Shown: positions 1 to 10,980 of the stretch, piece after piece | How the letters are laid out: each line of letters opens with the position of its first letter | How positions within the stretch are numbered: the stretch's first letter is position 1 | Source of the DNA: Haemophilus sp. HMSC068C11 | GTDB taxonomy: Bacteria > Pseudomonadota > Gammaproteobacteria > Enterobacterales > Pasteurellaceae | Length of the DNA: 64,000 nt | Direction of reading: 5' to 3' | Assembly: GCF_001815355.1 (NCBI RefSeq) | Contig: NZ_KV820375.1 | Location: 186,001 to 250,000, forward strand | Made by a program: the position numbers and the translations under genes | The notes under the pieces: model-generated | Databases searched by the model: none | Seen by the model: the letters and a program-made list of their open reading frames with translations, nothing else | What the model was told of the DNA's origin: nothing

Positions 1-536
1 TGGACCCAAGTTATGACTATACCCACCTTAATCGTGGTTTAAATTTTTATTACGTCGAACGCTATAATCTTGCTGAAGACGATTTGATGAAGTTTTACGA
101 AGCCGATACCAAAGATCCTTATCGCGTACTCTGGCTCTATTTGAACGAACAAAAATTAAAACCACAAGAAGCCCATGCCAACCTTGTTGAACGAGCTAAA
201 GGGCTATCTAAGGACTTCTGGGGAACAAATATCGTTCAATACTATTTAGGTAATATCTCCGTGAGTGACTTGCAAGAGCGGGCAACCAAATTTGCAGAAA
301 ACTCGCAACAATATGCAGAAATATTAACCGAAACCTACTTTTATCTAGCAAAACAAAAACTCAATTTGGGGCAAATTGATGAAGCTGCGGCTTTATTCAA
401 ACTTGCTATTGCGAATCAGGTGTATAACTTTGTTGAGTATCGTTTTGCCGTGTTAGAGCTGATGAAATTGAAACCAGCTCAAACTGAAGACGAAAAAGAA
501 GAAAAAAGTGCGGTCACAAAAACAGCTGTTTTTTAG
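1..536 (+). CDS. nlpI: Lipoprotein NlpI, 5' end outside window
   Basis: The reading frame is open from the first bases of the window and stops at 536, so the N-terminus with its lipoprotein signal is missing. The visible part contains TPR-type helices and motifs typical of NlpI, such as YTHLNRGLNFYY, RVLWLYLNEQKL, YYLGNIS and ALFKLAIAN. NlpI is an outer-membrane lipoprotein that acts as an adaptor for peptidoglycan hydrolases and the Prc protease in the enterobacterial homologue. An uptake sequence at 506-514 lies inside the last codons and encodes part of the lysine-rich C-terminal tail. The gene precedes deaD, the same neighbour as in E. coli. A TTG at 84 could be mistaken for a start, but homology runs upstream of it. 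Confidence 0.9.
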   Translation, partial: DPSYDYTHLNRGLNFYYVERYNLAEDDLMKFYEADTKDPYRVLWLYLNEQKLKPQEAHANLVERAKGLSKDFWGTNIVQYYLGNISVSDLQERATKFAENSQQYAEILTETYFYLAKQKLNLGQIDEAAALFKLAIANQVYNFVEYRFAVLELMKLKPAQTEDEKEEKSAVTKTAVF

Positions 537-568
537 ACTTGCCTCCTTCTTTTATAACAAATAAACCT

Positions 569-588
569 GAAAGCTAAATTGAGCTTTC
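569..588 (+). terminator. Weak hairpin between nlpI and deaD
   Basis: A 7-bp stem (569-575 with 582-588) and a 6-base loop follow nlpI. The tail CTTAATTATA is T-poor, so this is at best a weak terminator or an attenuating hairpin before deaD. Confidence 0.4.
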
Positions 589-611
589 CTTAATTATATT
601 CGAGCATTTTA

Positions 612-2450
612 ATGACAGACAAAATCACTTTTAATGATTTAGGCTTGCCTGAATTCATTCTAAAAGCCGTTTCTGACCTTGGTTTTGAAACACCTTCGCC
701 AATCCAACAAGCTTGTATTCCTGCTCTTCTAGAAGGCAGAGATGTACTTGGTATGGCACAAACTGGTAGTGGTAAAACTGCCGCATTCTCTTTGCCTATT
801 TTGGCAAAAATTGATCCTGCCGCAAAACATCCACAATTATTGGTGATGGCACCAACGCGTGAACTTGCCATTCAAGTTGCTGATGCTTGTGAACACTTCA
901 TGAAATATGCAAAAGGCATTAACATCGTGACTCTTTATGGTGGTCAACGCTATGACATTCAATTACGTGCATTAAAACAAGGTGCACAAGTTGTTGTAGG
1001 TACACCGGGTCGTATTTTAGATCACATCCGTCGTAACACATTAAATCTATCTGAATTAAAAGCAATCGTACTTGATGAAGCAGATGAAATGCTTCGTATG
1101 GGCTTTATTGATGATGTAGAAACCGTTATGGCTGAATTACCGGAAGAGCACCAAACTGCCCTTTTCTCAGCAACCATGCCTGAGCCAATTCGTCGTATCA
1201 CAAAACGCTTCATGAACAATCCACAAGAAGTGAAAATCAAAGTAAATAACGATAATGCGCCGGATATTGAACAAAACTGTTGGTATGTTCAAGGTTTCCG
1301 TAAAAATGATGCGTTATTACGCTTCTTAGAAGTGGAAGAGTTTGATGCGGCAATCATTTTTACCCGCACTAAAACAGGTACACTTGATGTGACCGAATTA
1401 TTAGAAAAACACGGTTTCCGTGCTGCGGCATTAAACGGTGATATGACCCAACAATTACGTGAACAAACCTTAGATCGCTTACGTAATGGTAGCCTTGATA
1501 TCGTCGTTGCAACCGATGTGGCTGCGCGCGGTATTGATATTGAACGAATCAGCCTTGTAGTGAACTATGACATCCCACTTGATGCAGAGTCTTACGTTCA
1601 CCGTATCGGCCGTACTGGCCGTGCTGGTCGTTCTGGTCGTGCATTATTATTCGTTGAACCACGTGAACGCCGTTTACTTCGCAATATCGAACACTTGATG
1701 AAAAAACCAATCAATGAAGTTGAATTGCCAAATCATGAAGTATTGCAAGCCTGTCGTCGTAAAAAATTCCAAGACAAGATCACCAAACAATTGGAACATC
1801 ACGATCTGGAAATGTATCGTAGCTTATTGGAAGATTTATTCACGGCAGATCAGGATCAAGAAGATATTGCTGCAGCCATGTTGATGTTACTTCAAGGAAA
1901 ACAAAAACTCATTCTTCCACCTGATCCACCAATGGATAAACGTCGTCGTGACCGTCATGATCGCGGTGATCGTCGTGAAAATCCACGTTCAGCTGAACGT
2001 CGTGGTGAACGTAAAGGCTACGGCACACCACAGCCGATGGATTTATATCGCATCGAAGTAGGTCGTGCAGATGGTGTAGAAGTGCGTCATATCGTAGGTG
2101 CGATCGCAAATGAAGGTGATATTAACAGCCGTTACATTGGCCATATCAAACTTTACGATGACTACTCTACTGTTGAATTACCACAAGGTATGCCAAAAGA
2201 ATTGCTCCAACAATTCGGAAAAACTCGCGTTTTAAATAAACAAATGCAAATGAGCTTTATGGGTGCAGCACAGTCAGACAACAGACGTGGTGGCAATGAC
2301 TTTGGTGGAAAAGGTCGCCGTAATGAACGTGGAGACCGAGGCCAAGATCGTTTCCGTGGTGAACGTAATGGTGAGCGTCGTCAGCGTAAATTTAACGATA
2401 AAAATGACCGCAGTTTTAATGAACGTGGTCGCCGAGATCGCCAACGTTAA
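612..2450 (+). CDS. deaD: ATP-dependent RNA helicase DeaD/CsdA
   Basis: A 612-residue DEAD-box RNA helicase that unwinds structured RNA in ribosome assembly and cold adaptation. All core motifs are present: AQTGSGKT (49-56), PTREL (81-85), TPGR (131-134), DEAD (155-158), SAT (186-188) and the HRIGRTGR motif near 331. A DbpA-type RNA-binding domain follows a charged linker at about 430-475, and the tail is rich in Arg, Gly and Asp. Length and tail match DeaD rather than the shorter RhlB, RhlE or SrmB. The start ATG has only a weak Shine-Dalgarno (GAG 8 bases upstream). The upstream gap is 75 bases, much shorter than the long cold-shock leader of E. coli csdA. Confidence 0.96.
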   Translation: MTDKITFNDLGLPEFILKAVSDLGFETPSPIQQACIPALLEGRDVLGMAQTGSGKTAAFSLPILAKIDPAAKHPQLLVMAPTRELAIQVADACEHFMKYAKGINIVTLYGGQRYDIQLRALKQGAQVVVGTPGRILDHIRRNTLNLSELKAIVLDEADEMLRMGFIDDVETVMAELPEEHQTALFSATMPEPIRRITKRFMNNPQEVKIKVNNDNAPDIEQNCWYVQGFRKNDALLRFLEVEEFDAAIIFTRTKTGTLDVTELLEKHGFRAAALNGDMTQQLREQTLDRLRNGSLDIVVATDVAARGIDIERISLVVNYDIPLDAESYVHRIGRTGRAGRSGRALLFVEPRERRLLRNIEHLMKKPINEVELPNHEVLQACRRKKFQDKITKQLEHHDLEMYRSLLEDLFTADQDQEDIAAAMLMLLQGKQKLILPPDPPMDKRRRDRHDRGDRRENPRSAERRGERKGYGTPQPMDLYRIEVGRADGVEVRHIVGAIANEGDINSRYIGHIKLYDDYSTVELPQGMPKELLQQFGKTRVLNKQMQMSFMGAAQSDNRRGGNDFGGKGRRNERGDRGQDRFRGERNGERRQRKFNDKNDRSFNERGRRDRQR

Positions 2451-2462
2451 TCCTTATTTAAC

Positions 2463-2490
2463 AGCCCCTTGAAGTAAAAGGGGCTTTTTT
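2463..2490 (+). terminator. Rho-independent terminator of deaD
   Basis: An 8-bp GC-rich stem (2463-2470 with 2478-2485) is followed directly by six T residues, 12 bases after the deaD stop. Confidence 0.9.
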
Positions 2491-2545
2491 ATTGTCTTAA
2501 TTCTCGTTACAATCGTCTCTTATCTCAATTTATAAGGTTTATCTA

Positions 2546-3940
2546 TTGAAAGGTCTATTTTTACGTATTATTGCTGCTTTTGCATTATTACTTTGGGCAA
2601 TTGATATGGTCTTCCCTTGGCAAAAAATTATGCAATCGGAGCAAAACCCTTACACCACGATCAAAAATCGCGGTAGCCTGATTGTCGGCACCATTAATAA
2701 TCCCATTTACTATTTTATTGGGAATGAAGGCGAATCAGGCTTGGAATACGAATTAGCAAAAAACTTTGCTGATTATTTAGGGGTTCGCTTACAAATTAAA
2801 ACCTTAGAAAATAACGATCAACTTTTTAATGAATTGGAGAACAATAATATTGATATCGCCGCTGCGAATCTTTTGTTCCAGCCTCAGCGTGCAGAAAAAT
2901 TTCAGTTAGGACCATCTTACACCTCTGCCTCTTGGCAGCTTGTGTATAAAAAAGGTGAAAATCGCCCGAAAGATTTAGCACAAGTCCAGCAAGAAATTAT
3001 TATTTCTGCAGGAGAAGACTTAGAAAAATTATTATCCCTTGCACAGAAAAAACTTCCTGCTCTTAAATGGCAGAATAACAAGCAGCTGACCCAAGAGGAA
3101 TTATTGATTCAAGTAGCGGAAGGCAAAATTCCTTATACTATTGCAAACAGTATTGATGTGGCGGCAGCACAACAAATTCGCCCTAACTTAGCAATTGCAT
3201 TTGACTTAACCGATGAAATGACCGTGCATTGGTATCTTTCCAATCAATCCTATAATGAGCTACAAGCAGGCTTATTGGATTTTATGAATAATGCCATTGA
3301 AACGGGATTAATTGATCGTATTGAGGAAAAATATTTCCGCCATATTACTGCCTTTGATTATGTAGATACTCAGGCTTATCTGGAGGCGGTTGAAAAAATT
3401 CTGCCTCAATATCAACCGCTCTTTGAAAAATATAAAGGGAATTTAGACTGGCGATTATTAGCCGCAGTGGCCTATCAAGAATCGCATTGGGACCCTTATG
3501 CCACCTCTCCAACAGGTGTACGCGGGATGATGATGCTTACCAAAGATACGGCTGTGCGGATGAATATTAATAATCGCACGGATGCCGAACAAAGTATAAA
3601 AGCGGGATCGGAGTATTTGCATTGGCTACTCGACCAAATGCCAGACAGTATTCCAGAAGAAGATCGAATTTGGTATTCTTTAGCAGCATATAATATGGGA
3701 TTAGGGCATATTTTGGACGCACGTCGCTTAACAAAAAAATTAGGTGGTAACCCAGATAACTGGTTAGATGTAAAAAATAATCTTCAACTATTATCGGAAA
3801 AGCGCCATTATTCAAACTTAAAATATGGCTACGCCCGAGGCTATGAAGCCTACCAATATGTCGAAAATATTCGCCGTTACATGAACAGCATTGTGAATTA
3901 TCATCGCGTTCAAGAAAACCAAGCGACTGCAACAGAGTAA
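2546..3940 (+). CDS. mltF: Membrane-bound lytic murein transglycosylase F
   Basis: A 464-residue two-domain enzyme. An N-terminal hydrophobic segment (residues 5-24) precedes a periplasmic solute-binding-like domain (about 40-265) and a C-terminal lytic transglycosylase domain (about 290-450). The catalytic glutamate is expected at E312 in the motif YQESHWDP, followed by [12 protein letters not shown]. MltF cleaves peptidoglycan glycan strands to give 1,6-anhydro ends at the outer membrane. The start is TTG, chosen because AAGG at 2533-2536 sits about 9 bases upstream and the hydrophobic segment begins at once. An uptake sequence overlaps the stop (3939-3947). Confidence 0.93.
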   Translation: MKGLFLRIIAAFALLLWAIDMVFPWQKIMQSEQNPYTTIKNRGSLIVGTINNPIYYFIGNEGESGLEYELAKNFADYLGVRLQIKTLENNDQLFNELENNNIDIAAANLLFQPQRAEKFQLGPSYTSASWQLVYKKGENRPKDLAQVQQEIIISAGEDLEKLLSLAQKKLPALKWQNNKQLTQEELLIQVAEGKIPYTIANSIDVAAAQQIRPNLAIAFDLTDEMTVHWYLSNQSYNELQAGLLDFMNNAIETGLIDRIEEKYFRHITAFDYVDTQAYLEAVEKILPQYQPLFEKYKGNLDWRLLAAVAYQESHWDPYATSPTGVRGMMMLTKDTAVRMNINNRTDAEQSIKAGSEYLHWLLDQMPDSIPEEDRIWYSLAAYNMGLGHILDARRLTKKLGGNPDNWLDVKNNLQLLSEKRHYSNLKYGYARGYEAYQYVENIRRYMNSIVNYHRVQENQATATE

Positions 3941-3995
3941 GTGCGGTCAGAAAAAGCAACGTTTTATTGAACTCAAAGAAAACAAGGAGAAAAAG

Positions 3996-4139
3996 ATGTT
4001 AAAAAGAAAAACTTTTTTAAAGAAAAAAGCATCAAGAGATATCTCTGCCTCACGCAACTTGCGTTTAAGACGCTTAAAACACCGTAAAGCAAAACAATTC
4101 CAACGTCATGCGTTGCAATTAGTGATTCAAGATATCTAA
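3996..4139 (+). CDS. Small highly basic protein, 47 residues, unrecognised
   Basis: A short ORF with a strong Shine-Dalgarno (AAGGAGA at 3984-3990) five bases before the ATG. It ends directly before a perfect terminator hairpin. The product begins MLKRKTFLKKKAS and continues with an arginine/lysine-rich core (LRLRRLKHRKAK) and a hydrophobic end (ALQLVIQDI). There are no acidic residues except two near-isolated Asp. I do not recognise it. It does not resemble Rmf, Sra or L34 by eye. It follows mltF by 55 bases and is convergent with raiA, a ribosome hibernation gene. A ribosome- or nucleic-acid-binding role is only a guess from charge and context. Confidence 0.6.
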   Translation: MLKRKTFLKKKASRDISASRNLRLRRLKHRKAKQFQRHALQLVIQDI

Positions 4140-4170
4140 AAAAGGGCGAACATCATGTTCGCCCTTTTAT
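4138..4170. terminator. Bidirectional terminator between the small ORF and raiA
   Basis: The stem GGGCGAAC/GTTCGCCC (4144-4151 with 4157-4164) has A residues before and T residues after, so it can terminate both the small ORF on + and raiA on -. Confidence 0.9.
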
Positions 4171-4184
4171 TTATTCATTATCCT

Positions 4185-4508
4185 TTATTTTTCAAAAGAA
4201 TCTTTCAAACGCTCATCTGCTCGGCGAGATTCACCTTTATGTTGAAGTTTATTTAACTGGCGTTCTAATTTTTCTTCGACTTCATTGATCGCTTTATACA
4301 TATCATCAGCCGTTGCAGTGGCTAACAGATTACCTAATGGAGTTCCAATTGAAGCCTCTACAGAAAAGCCGTTTGGTACTTTACTTAAAACAAAATGCGG
4401 GCTAATCAGTTGAGTGTGCCATTTCTCTAATTTTGCAAGTCTTCCCTCCACATGTTCACGAATTGCAGGGGTGATTTCCATTTGTTTACTTGTGATATTG
4501 AGTGTCAT
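4185..4508 (-). CDS. raiA: Ribosome hibernation factor RaiA (YfiA/HPF short form)
   Basis: A 107-residue protein starting [16 protein letters not shown]. It has the motifs [11 protein letters not shown] and [15 protein letters not shown] typical of the RaiA/HPF family and very close to the H. influenzae protein of known structure. It binds the 30S decoding centre in stationary phase or stress, blocks translation and stabilises 70S ribosomes. The length identifies the short form without the C-terminal dimerisation domain. Transcription runs toward the small basic ORF and shares its terminator. The leader on the minus strand (about 4525-4550) contains a small hairpin, ATGAAC...GTTCAT, which may be part of its 5' UTR. 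Confidence 0.93.
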   Translation of the reverse strand: MTLNITSKQMEITPAIREHVEGRLAKLEKWHTQLISPHFVLSKVPNGFSVEASIGTPLGNLLATATADDMYKAINEVEEKLERQLNKLQHKGESRRADERLKDSFEK

Positions 4509-4708
4509 AGCATTTACCTCTTTTGCTTAAATGAACCCTTCGGTTCCGTTCATCTTTAATAACAACATATCGACCTTGAACCACTTTTTCAAGTGCTTTT
4601 AGGTAAATAAAAAAACAAATGTTCAAAAATATGATCGGGATCTAATTTCTGAAAAAATGTGATTTCATTTCCGTGTAAACTTGTTATGATGTAAAGCTGT
4701 AAACAACA

Positions 4709-4740
4709 AAGGGAAGCGTTCTGCTTCCCTTTTCTTTTTA
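4709..4740. terminator. Hairpin terminator at 3' end of the symporter gene
   Basis: A 9-bp stem AAGGGAAGC/GCTTCCCTT (4709-4717 with 4723-4731) lies 20 bases past the symporter stop. The T-rich tail is better on the + strand than on the - strand, where it is TTTGTTGTTT. Confidence 0.7.
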
Positions 4741-4750
4741 CGAGCCTAAA

Positions 4751-6121
4751 TTAGGCTAATTCATCTTGATCATGTTGCGTCGCTTTTAAACGTTCGAAGT
4801 AATCTTTGGTTTCTGAAATAATCTCTTTGCGTAAACCAATTAATGCAACTAAGTTCGGGAAGGCCATTAAACCATTCACAATATCCGCTAAGATCCAGAT
4901 TAAATCTAAGGTGAGGAATGAACCCGCTCCAACTAGAACAATAAACACGAAGCGATACAATTTAATACCACGGATACCGACTAAGTAAAGGAAACAACGC
5001 TCACCGTAGTAGCACCACCCTAAAATAGTGGTGAAAGCAAAGAATAATAATCCTACTGTTACAATCGTTGCACCAAATGATGTACCTAATCCCTGTGCAA
5101 AAGCATAGTTAGTCACACTTGCACCTGAAAGCTCTGGGTTGCTCCATGCACCCGTAATCACAAGCACTAAGCCCGTCATCGTACATACGATGATGGTATC
5201 TAGGAATGTTCCTGTCATCGAAATTAAACCTTGGCGAACGGGCTCTTTCGTTTGCGCTGCTGCGGCTGCGATCGGCGCACTCCCTAAACCTGATTCATTT
5301 GAGAAAATACCGCGCGCCACACCCGATTGAATGGCTTTCATCACGGTAAAGCCAACTGCTCCACCTAAAGCTGCCTGAGGATTAAACGCACTCTGAATAA
5401 TTAATGAAATTGCAGCTGGTAATTTATCGTAATTAACGATTAAGATGATAATTGAGGTCGTCACATAACCCAGCGCCATAAAAGGCACAATGACTGCAGA
5501 GGCTCTCGCAATACGTCTTACTCCACCAAGAATAATCATCGCGACCAATACCGTCACCACTGTTGCAGTAATCACAACAGGCACGTTAAAGGTGTCTTGC
5601 ATCGCATGCGTAATCGCATTCACTTGAGGGAAAGTACCGATACCGAAAAAGGCCACCAACACCCCAAATAACGCAAATAATTTCGCTAACCATTTGATAC
5701 CAAGACCACGTTCGATGTAATACATTGGTCCACCAGCCATAAAACCGTATTTATCGCGCACACGATATTTCACTGCAAGCAAACATTCGGCATATTTGGT
5801 TGCCATGCCTAATAATGCAACTAGCCACATCCAAAAAATTGCGCCAGGCCCCCCCGCTTGCACAGCGGTCGCTACACCCACGATATTCCCTGTACCAATG
5901 GTTGCCGCTAATGCGGTACAAAGTGCAGCAAAAGAAGACACGTCCCCTTTGCCTTTATTTGCACCACGAGCAAATAAATAGCCCAAGGCACGAGGCAAAT
6001 AACGAATTTGCAAAAAGCCTAAACGAAGGGTGAGATAAAGTCCGGTTCCGGACAATAGAATAAGTAGGGGCGGTCCCCATATAAAGCTACTAATAGCCGA
6101 TAAGATTGTCTGTAATGACAT
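4751..6121 (-). CDS. Na+/alanine-glycine symporter (AGCS family)
   Basis: A 456-residue polytopic membrane protein of the alanine or glycine:cation symporter family (AgcS/AlsT/DagA). Family landmarks include GTGNIVGVATAVQAGGPGA near the N-terminus, GGPMYYIERGLG, NESGLGSAPIAAAAAQT and the end segment WILADIVNGLMAFPNLVALI. It imports small neutral amino acids with sodium. The start at 6121 is preferred over the longer open frame to 6289 because GAGGA lies 8 bases upstream of this ATG and the extension reads through the riboswitch. The tandem glycine riboswitch upstream points to glycine, or alanine plus glycine, as substrate. Sodium coupling fits with the Na+-NQR pump encoded in this window. 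Confidence 0.92.
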   Translation of the reverse strand: MSLQTILSAISSFIWGPPLLILLSGTGLYLTLRLGFLQIRYLPRALGYLFARGANKGKGDVSSFAALCTALAATIGTGNIVGVATAVQAGGPGAIFWMWLVALLGMATKYAECLLAVKYRVRDKYGFMAGGPMYYIERGLGIKWLAKLFALFGVLVAFFGIGTFPQVNAITHAMQDTFNVPVVITATVVTVLVAMIILGGVRRIARASAVIVPFMALGYVTTSIIILIVNYDKLPAAISLIIQSAFNPQAALGGAVGFTVMKAIQSGVARGIFSNESGLGSAPIAAAAAQTKEPVRQGLISMTGTFLDTIIVCTMTGLVLVITGAWSNPELSGASVTNYAFAQGLGTSFGATIVTVGLLFFAFTTILGWCYYGERCFLYLVGIRGIKLYRFVFIVLVGAGSFLTLDLIWILADIVNGLMAFPNLVALIGLRKEIISETKDYFERLKATQHDQDELA

Positions 6122-6128
6122 TGATGAT

Positions 6129-6165
6129 TCCTCGTCGTTTAAAATACAAATAAACTCGACAAGGA
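6129..6165 (-). promoter_or_regulatory. Shine-Dalgarno-sequestering hairpin (riboswitch expression platform)
   Basis: On the minus strand TCCTTGTCG (6157-6165) can pair over nine positions, one of them G-U, with CGACGAGGA (6129-6137), which contains the symporter Shine-Dalgarno. The loop is about 19 bases. There is no good intrinsic terminator between aptamer and gene, so control of translation initiation is the likely mechanism. Confidence 0.6.
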
Positions 6166-6212
6166 GACAAGAAGAATCCCGATAGAAATATTTTTGATAA
6201 TACCGATTGTCT

Positions 6213-6425
6213 TTTGCCCCTGTCCTTTTGCCTGAGCGTTTGGAAAACAATCGAAAAATCGACCGCTCTTTTGCGCCTTCGGCGTCCATTTACATCAATA
6301 AAATGCAATGGATCTCTCCAAGGGTTCGTCCAGTAACAGTCCCTGCAATCTTGCGATTGCGCCTGAAAGATTTTACCTCGTCGGCGTAGGGGCAATTCCC
6401 TACTCTCCAGCTACCTTCTTCCGAA
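6213..6425 (-). promoter_or_regulatory. Tandem glycine riboswitch (gcvT-type)
   Basis: Read on the minus strand, two aptamer-like blocks are separated by the linker TGGACGAACC. Aptamer 2 (about 6213-6320) has the canonical elements GGAGAG, GCCGAAGGCGCAA and CTCAGGCAAAAGGAC. Aptamer 1 (about 6330-6420) has GGAGAG and CTTTCAGG, but its GCCGA element reads GACGAGG. Its AGG...GGAC connector is interrupted by a hairpin (stem 6345-6350/6355-6360, loop GCAA). The arrangement resembles the well-known V. cholerae tandem glycine riboswitch, which also precedes an AGCS transporter as I recall. Confidence 0.9.
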
Positions 6426-6545
6426 CTCACTTTTTACGTTTTATTCTTATTGCAAAAAGTACTGCAAATTCTAACAAACTTGAAAAGCTAACTCAATGGA
6501 TTGACGAAAAAAGGCTTAGATAACAAGGTGAAAGCAGATAAAAAC

Positions 6546-6586
6546 AAAGTGCGGTCAAAAATTTTCTTATTTTTTGACCGCACTTT
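6546..6586. terminator. Inverted uptake-sequence pair
   Basis: Two complementary AAAGTGCGGTCAAAAA copies face each other (6546-6561 and 6571-6586), forming a strong hairpin between the riboswitch promoter region and tkt. Confidence 0.8.
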
Positions 6587-6591
6587 CTTAA

Positions 6592-6622
6592 AAAAGAAAG
6601 GCAGGTCATGACCTGCCCTTAT
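6592..6622 (-). terminator. Terminator of tkt
   Basis: The palindrome GGCAGGTCATGACCTGCC (6600-6617) is followed on the minus strand by a T-rich run, 18 bases past the tkt stop. Confidence 0.85.
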
Positions 6623-6634
6623 CTATTTTAATAA

Positions 6635-8632
6635 TTATAAAATCTCTTTTGCTTTTGCCACTACGTTATCCACGGTGAAACCAAAGAGTTTGAATAATTG
6701 ATCTGCTGGAGCTGATTCGCCGAAGCTATTCATACCTACCACGCGACCTTCAAAGCCGACGTATTTATACCAGAAGTCTGCAATACCTGCTTCGATTGCA
6801 ACACGTTTGGTTACGGCTACAGGTAACACACTTTCACGGTACGCTGCATCTTGTTTGTCGAAACGGTTAGTACTTGGCATAGAGACGACACGTACTTTTT
6901 TACCTTCAGCAGTCAATACATCTGCTGCTTTCACCGCTAATTCTACTTCAGAACCTGTCGCAATGAAGATTAACTCTGGTGTACCCTCACAGTCTTTTAA
7001 CACATAAGCACCACGTTTAACTGCATCTAATTGTGCAGAAGTGCGGTCCATTTGTGCTAAGTTTTGACGGGTAAAGATCAACGCACTTGGGCCATCTTGA
7101 CGTTCAACCGCTTGTTGCCATGCGATGGCTGATTCCACTTGGTCACATGGACGCCATGTTTCAAGATTTGGAATTAAGCGTAATGAGGTGGTTTGCTCAA
7201 CTGGTTGGTGAGTTGGACCATCTTCGCCTAAACCGATCGAGTCATGAGTATAAACGAATAAAGTGCGTTGTTTCATTAATGCTGCCATACGCACCGCATT
7301 GTGTGCATATTCGTAGAACATTAAGAAGGTTGCGCCATAAGGAATGAAACCGCCGTGTAAAGCAATACCATTCATAATCGCTGACATACCGAACTCACGA
7401 ACACCATAGTTGATATAATTACCACCTACGTTTTCGCGGGCACGAATTGGTTTAGAACCACTCCATAACGTTAAGTTAGAGCTTGCTAAGTCTGCAGAGC
7501 CACCTAAGAATTCAGGTAATACATGTGCATAAGCTTCGATTGCATTTTGTGATGCTTTACGGCTTGCAATACTTGCAGGATTCGCTTGTAATTTTTCAAT
7601 GAACGCTTTAGATTCTGCCGCCCAATTTGCTGGTAATTCACCGTTTACACGACGTGTAAATTCTGCTGCAAGTTCAGGGTATGCTTTTGCATAAGCGGCA
7701 AATTTTTCTTCCCAAGATTTTTCTGCTGCAGCGCCTTTTTCTTTCGCAGACCATTCTGCATAGTACTCAGCCGGAATTTCAAATGGACCATATTCCCAGC
7801 CAAGTGCTTTACGGGTTAATGCGATTTCTTCATCACCTAATGGTGCACCGTGGCAATCATGAGAGCCTGATTTATTTGGTGAACCAAAACCGATGATGGT
7901 TTTACAAATAATTAATGTTGGTTTTTCTTTTTCTGCTTGAGCAAGAATGGTTGCGGCACGAATTTGTTCTGCATCGTGACCATCTACATTACGGATTACT
8001 TGCCAGCCATAAGCTTCAAAACGTTCTGCCGTATCATCACTGAACCAACCATCAACATGACCATCAATCGAAATGTTGTTGTCATCGTAGAATGCGATTA
8101 ATTTACCAAGACCTAATGTGCCTGCTAAAGAGCAAGCTTCGTGAGAAATCCCTTCCATTAAACAGCCATCACCTAAGAACACATAAGTGTGGTGATCGAC
8201 AATTTCATGGCCTTCACGGTTAAATTGACCTGCTAAGGTTTTCTCAGCAATCGCCATCCCTACTGCATTAGTGATACCTTGGCCTAACGGACCAGTTGTG
8301 GTTTCAACACCTGGTGCATAACCATATTCTGGGTGGCCTGGGGTTTTAGAATGTAATTGACGGAATTGTTTTAAATCTTCGATAGAAAGATCATAGCCTG
8401 TTAAATGTAATAAGCTATAGATCAACATTGAACCGTGGCCATTAGAAAGTACAAAACGGTCGCGATCGGCCCATTTAGGATTGTTTGGGTTATGTTTTAA
8501 GAAATCGCGCCATAATACTTCAGCGATATCCGCCATTCCCATCGGTGCACCTGGGTGGCCTGATTTTGCTTTTTGTACTGCATCCATTGATAGCGCACGA
8601 ATTGCGTTGGCGAGTTGTCTACGAGTTGCCAT
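6635..8632 (-). CDS. tkt: Transketolase
   Basis: A 665-residue thiamine-diphosphate enzyme of the non-oxidative pentose phosphate pathway. It transfers two-carbon units from ketoses to aldoses, for example xylulose-5-P to ribose-5-P or erythrose-4-P. Visible motifs are [13 protein letters not shown] (24-36), [14 protein letters not shown] (64-77), the ThDP-binding GDGCLMEG (154-161) and [16 protein letters not shown] in the pyrimidine domain. The length matches bacterial TktA/TktB. The start ATG follows AGGAGAAAAAC, a good ribosome site. It is a single gene with its own terminator. An uptake sequence lies inside the coding region near 7039. Confidence 0.97.
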   Translation of the reverse strand: MATRRQLANAIRALSMDAVQKAKSGHPGAPMGMADIAEVLWRDFLKHNPNNPKWADRDRFVLSNGHGSMLIYSLLHLTGYDLSIEDLKQFRQLHSKTPGHPEYGYAPGVETTTGPLGQGITNAVGMAIAEKTLAGQFNREGHEIVDHHTYVFLGDGCLMEGISHEACSLAGTLGLGKLIAFYDDNNISIDGHVDGWFSDDTAERFEAYGWQVIRNVDGHDAEQIRAATILAQAEKEKPTLIICKTIIGFGSPNKSGSHDCHGAPLGDEEIALTRKALGWEYGPFEIPAEYYAEWSAKEKGAAAEKSWEEKFAAYAKAYPELAAEFTRRVNGELPANWAAESKAFIEKLQANPASIASRKASQNAIEAYAHVLPEFLGGSADLASSNLTLWSGSKPIRARENVGGNYINYGVREFGMSAIMNGIALHGGFIPYGATFLMFYEYAHNAVRMAALMKQRTLFVYTHDSIGLGEDGPTHQPVEQTTSLRLIPNLETWRPCDQVESAIAWQQAVERQDGPSALIFTRQNLAQMDRTSAQLDAVKRGAYVLKDCEGTPELIFIATGSEVELAVKAADVLTAEGKKVRVVSMPSTNRFDKQDAAYRESVLPVAVTKRVAIEAGIADFWYKYVGFEGRVVGMNSFGESAPADQLFKLFGFTVDNVVAKAKEIL

Positions 8633-8717
8633 GTTTTTCTCCTATCTAAATAATTCTCAGTATTCTACCTTATTTACTGATTGGCTTAACCAATATTTGC
8701 AATTTTATTTACCTTGA

Positions 8718-9419
8718 TCAAATTCTTCGACGACGTTGATGGAAACGTTGGCTACTCGATTTACCTTGTAAATTGACGACTGTTTTAGTTTCCACTGGTT
8801 TTCGATATGTTCGACGATAATGACTTAAAAAATAATGAATGGAACTGGCGAATAACGCGCCTAATAAAAAGACCACGACAATTTCACCATATAAGCGGTG
8901 AAAAACTTGATTGATTTTGTTCTGTGTTGTTTGAGCATATTGGGCGTCAAAGGTCACGCGCAAAAAGCCACGAACCGCATTATTGGAAGCCGAGTAAATC
9001 GGTTCAACAATTTGTTGTGTTGAAAACTCACCTTCATTTTTATGCTCAAGACCAAGTTGCTCACGAAGATTGCCGGTATTGGTACTTTGTGCCAATTCTT
9101 TGCCGTTATAATCATAAATGGTTGCATCGAGCACAAAGTTTTCTTTGACTAAATTATCTAAATTTTCGACGAGCTGATCGGATTTCGCATTATTGGTTAA
9201 TAAAACTGAAAATAAATTGGCTTGCTGACGAACCAAAGTATGCGATAAATTCGCTACTTGATTCACACTTGAAAGCTGTGAACCGATCTTAAATTGTTTC
9301 ACACCAAATAAAATCACCGCCATGGCACCGATACAAAGCAGAATGATGAGCCCAAACATCAGTGATTTTTGAAGTTTTTCTTTAATTAATTGCACGTTGT
9401 TTTTCCATTTTTTCGCCAA
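8718..9419 (-). CDS. ytjB: YtjB/Smp family membrane protein
   Basis: A 233-residue protein with one N-terminal transmembrane helix (about 18-40), an extracytoplasmic domain (about 45-175), a second helix (about 178-198) and a basic C-terminal tail ending in RRRRI. Layout and motifs such as VLFGVKQFKIGSQL and FDAQYAQTTQNKIN fit the YtjB (Smp) family. The divergent arrangement with serB is the same as in E. coli. The function is not well defined; homologues have been called haemolysin-regulating or AhpA-like. The 44-base gap to serB must hold both promoters or their 5' ends. Confidence 0.8.
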   Translation of the reverse strand: MAKKWKNNVQLIKEKLQKSLMFGLIILLCIGAMAVILFGVKQFKIGSQLSSVNQVANLSHTLVRQQANLFSVLLTNNAKSDQLVENLDNLVKENFVLDATIYDYNGKELAQSTNTGNLREQLGLEHKNEGEFSTQQIVEPIYSASNNAVRGFLRVTFDAQYAQTTQNKINQVFHRLYGEIVVVFLLGALFASSIHYFLSHYRRTYRKPVETKTVVNLQGKSSSQRFHQRRRRI

Positions 9420-9463
9420 GATCGGCTAGAATAGATGAGTATTCACAATTTACAGGATTTTCT

Positions 9464-10920
<1,457 letters not shown>

Positions 10921-10927
10921 GAAAACG

Positions 10928-10967
10928 AAAGAGCGGTCAAAAAACACAACATTTTTGACCGCTCTTT
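10928..10967. terminator. Bidirectional terminator between yajQ and argH
   Basis: A 16-bp perfect inverted repeat AAAGAGCGGTCAAAAA (10928-10943 with 10952-10967) flanked by A and T runs. It is a one-base variant of the paired uptake-sequence terminators (AGAGCGG in place of AGTGCGG). Confidence 0.9.
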
Positions 10968-10980
10968 TTATTTACGTTAA

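Noticed and set aside
1909-2109. Histidine/aspartate-rich minus-strand frame in deaD
   Set aside because: An antisense shadow of the arginine-rich tail of DeaD.
3567-3959. 130-residue minus-strand frame opposite mltF
   Set aside because: It lies fully antisense to a convincing gene and has no recognisable protein features; a shadow frame.
4655-4740. Possible small RNA gene on the + strand (TATGAT box and terminator hairpin)
   Set aside because: The predicted transcript would be little more than the terminator hairpin, and the -35 region is poor; more likely it is the 3' end of the symporter gene.
6122-6289. N-terminal extension of the Na+/amino-acid symporter frame
   Set aside because: It reads through the riboswitch expression platform, and its product is unlike the family; the ATG at 6121 has a good ribosome site.
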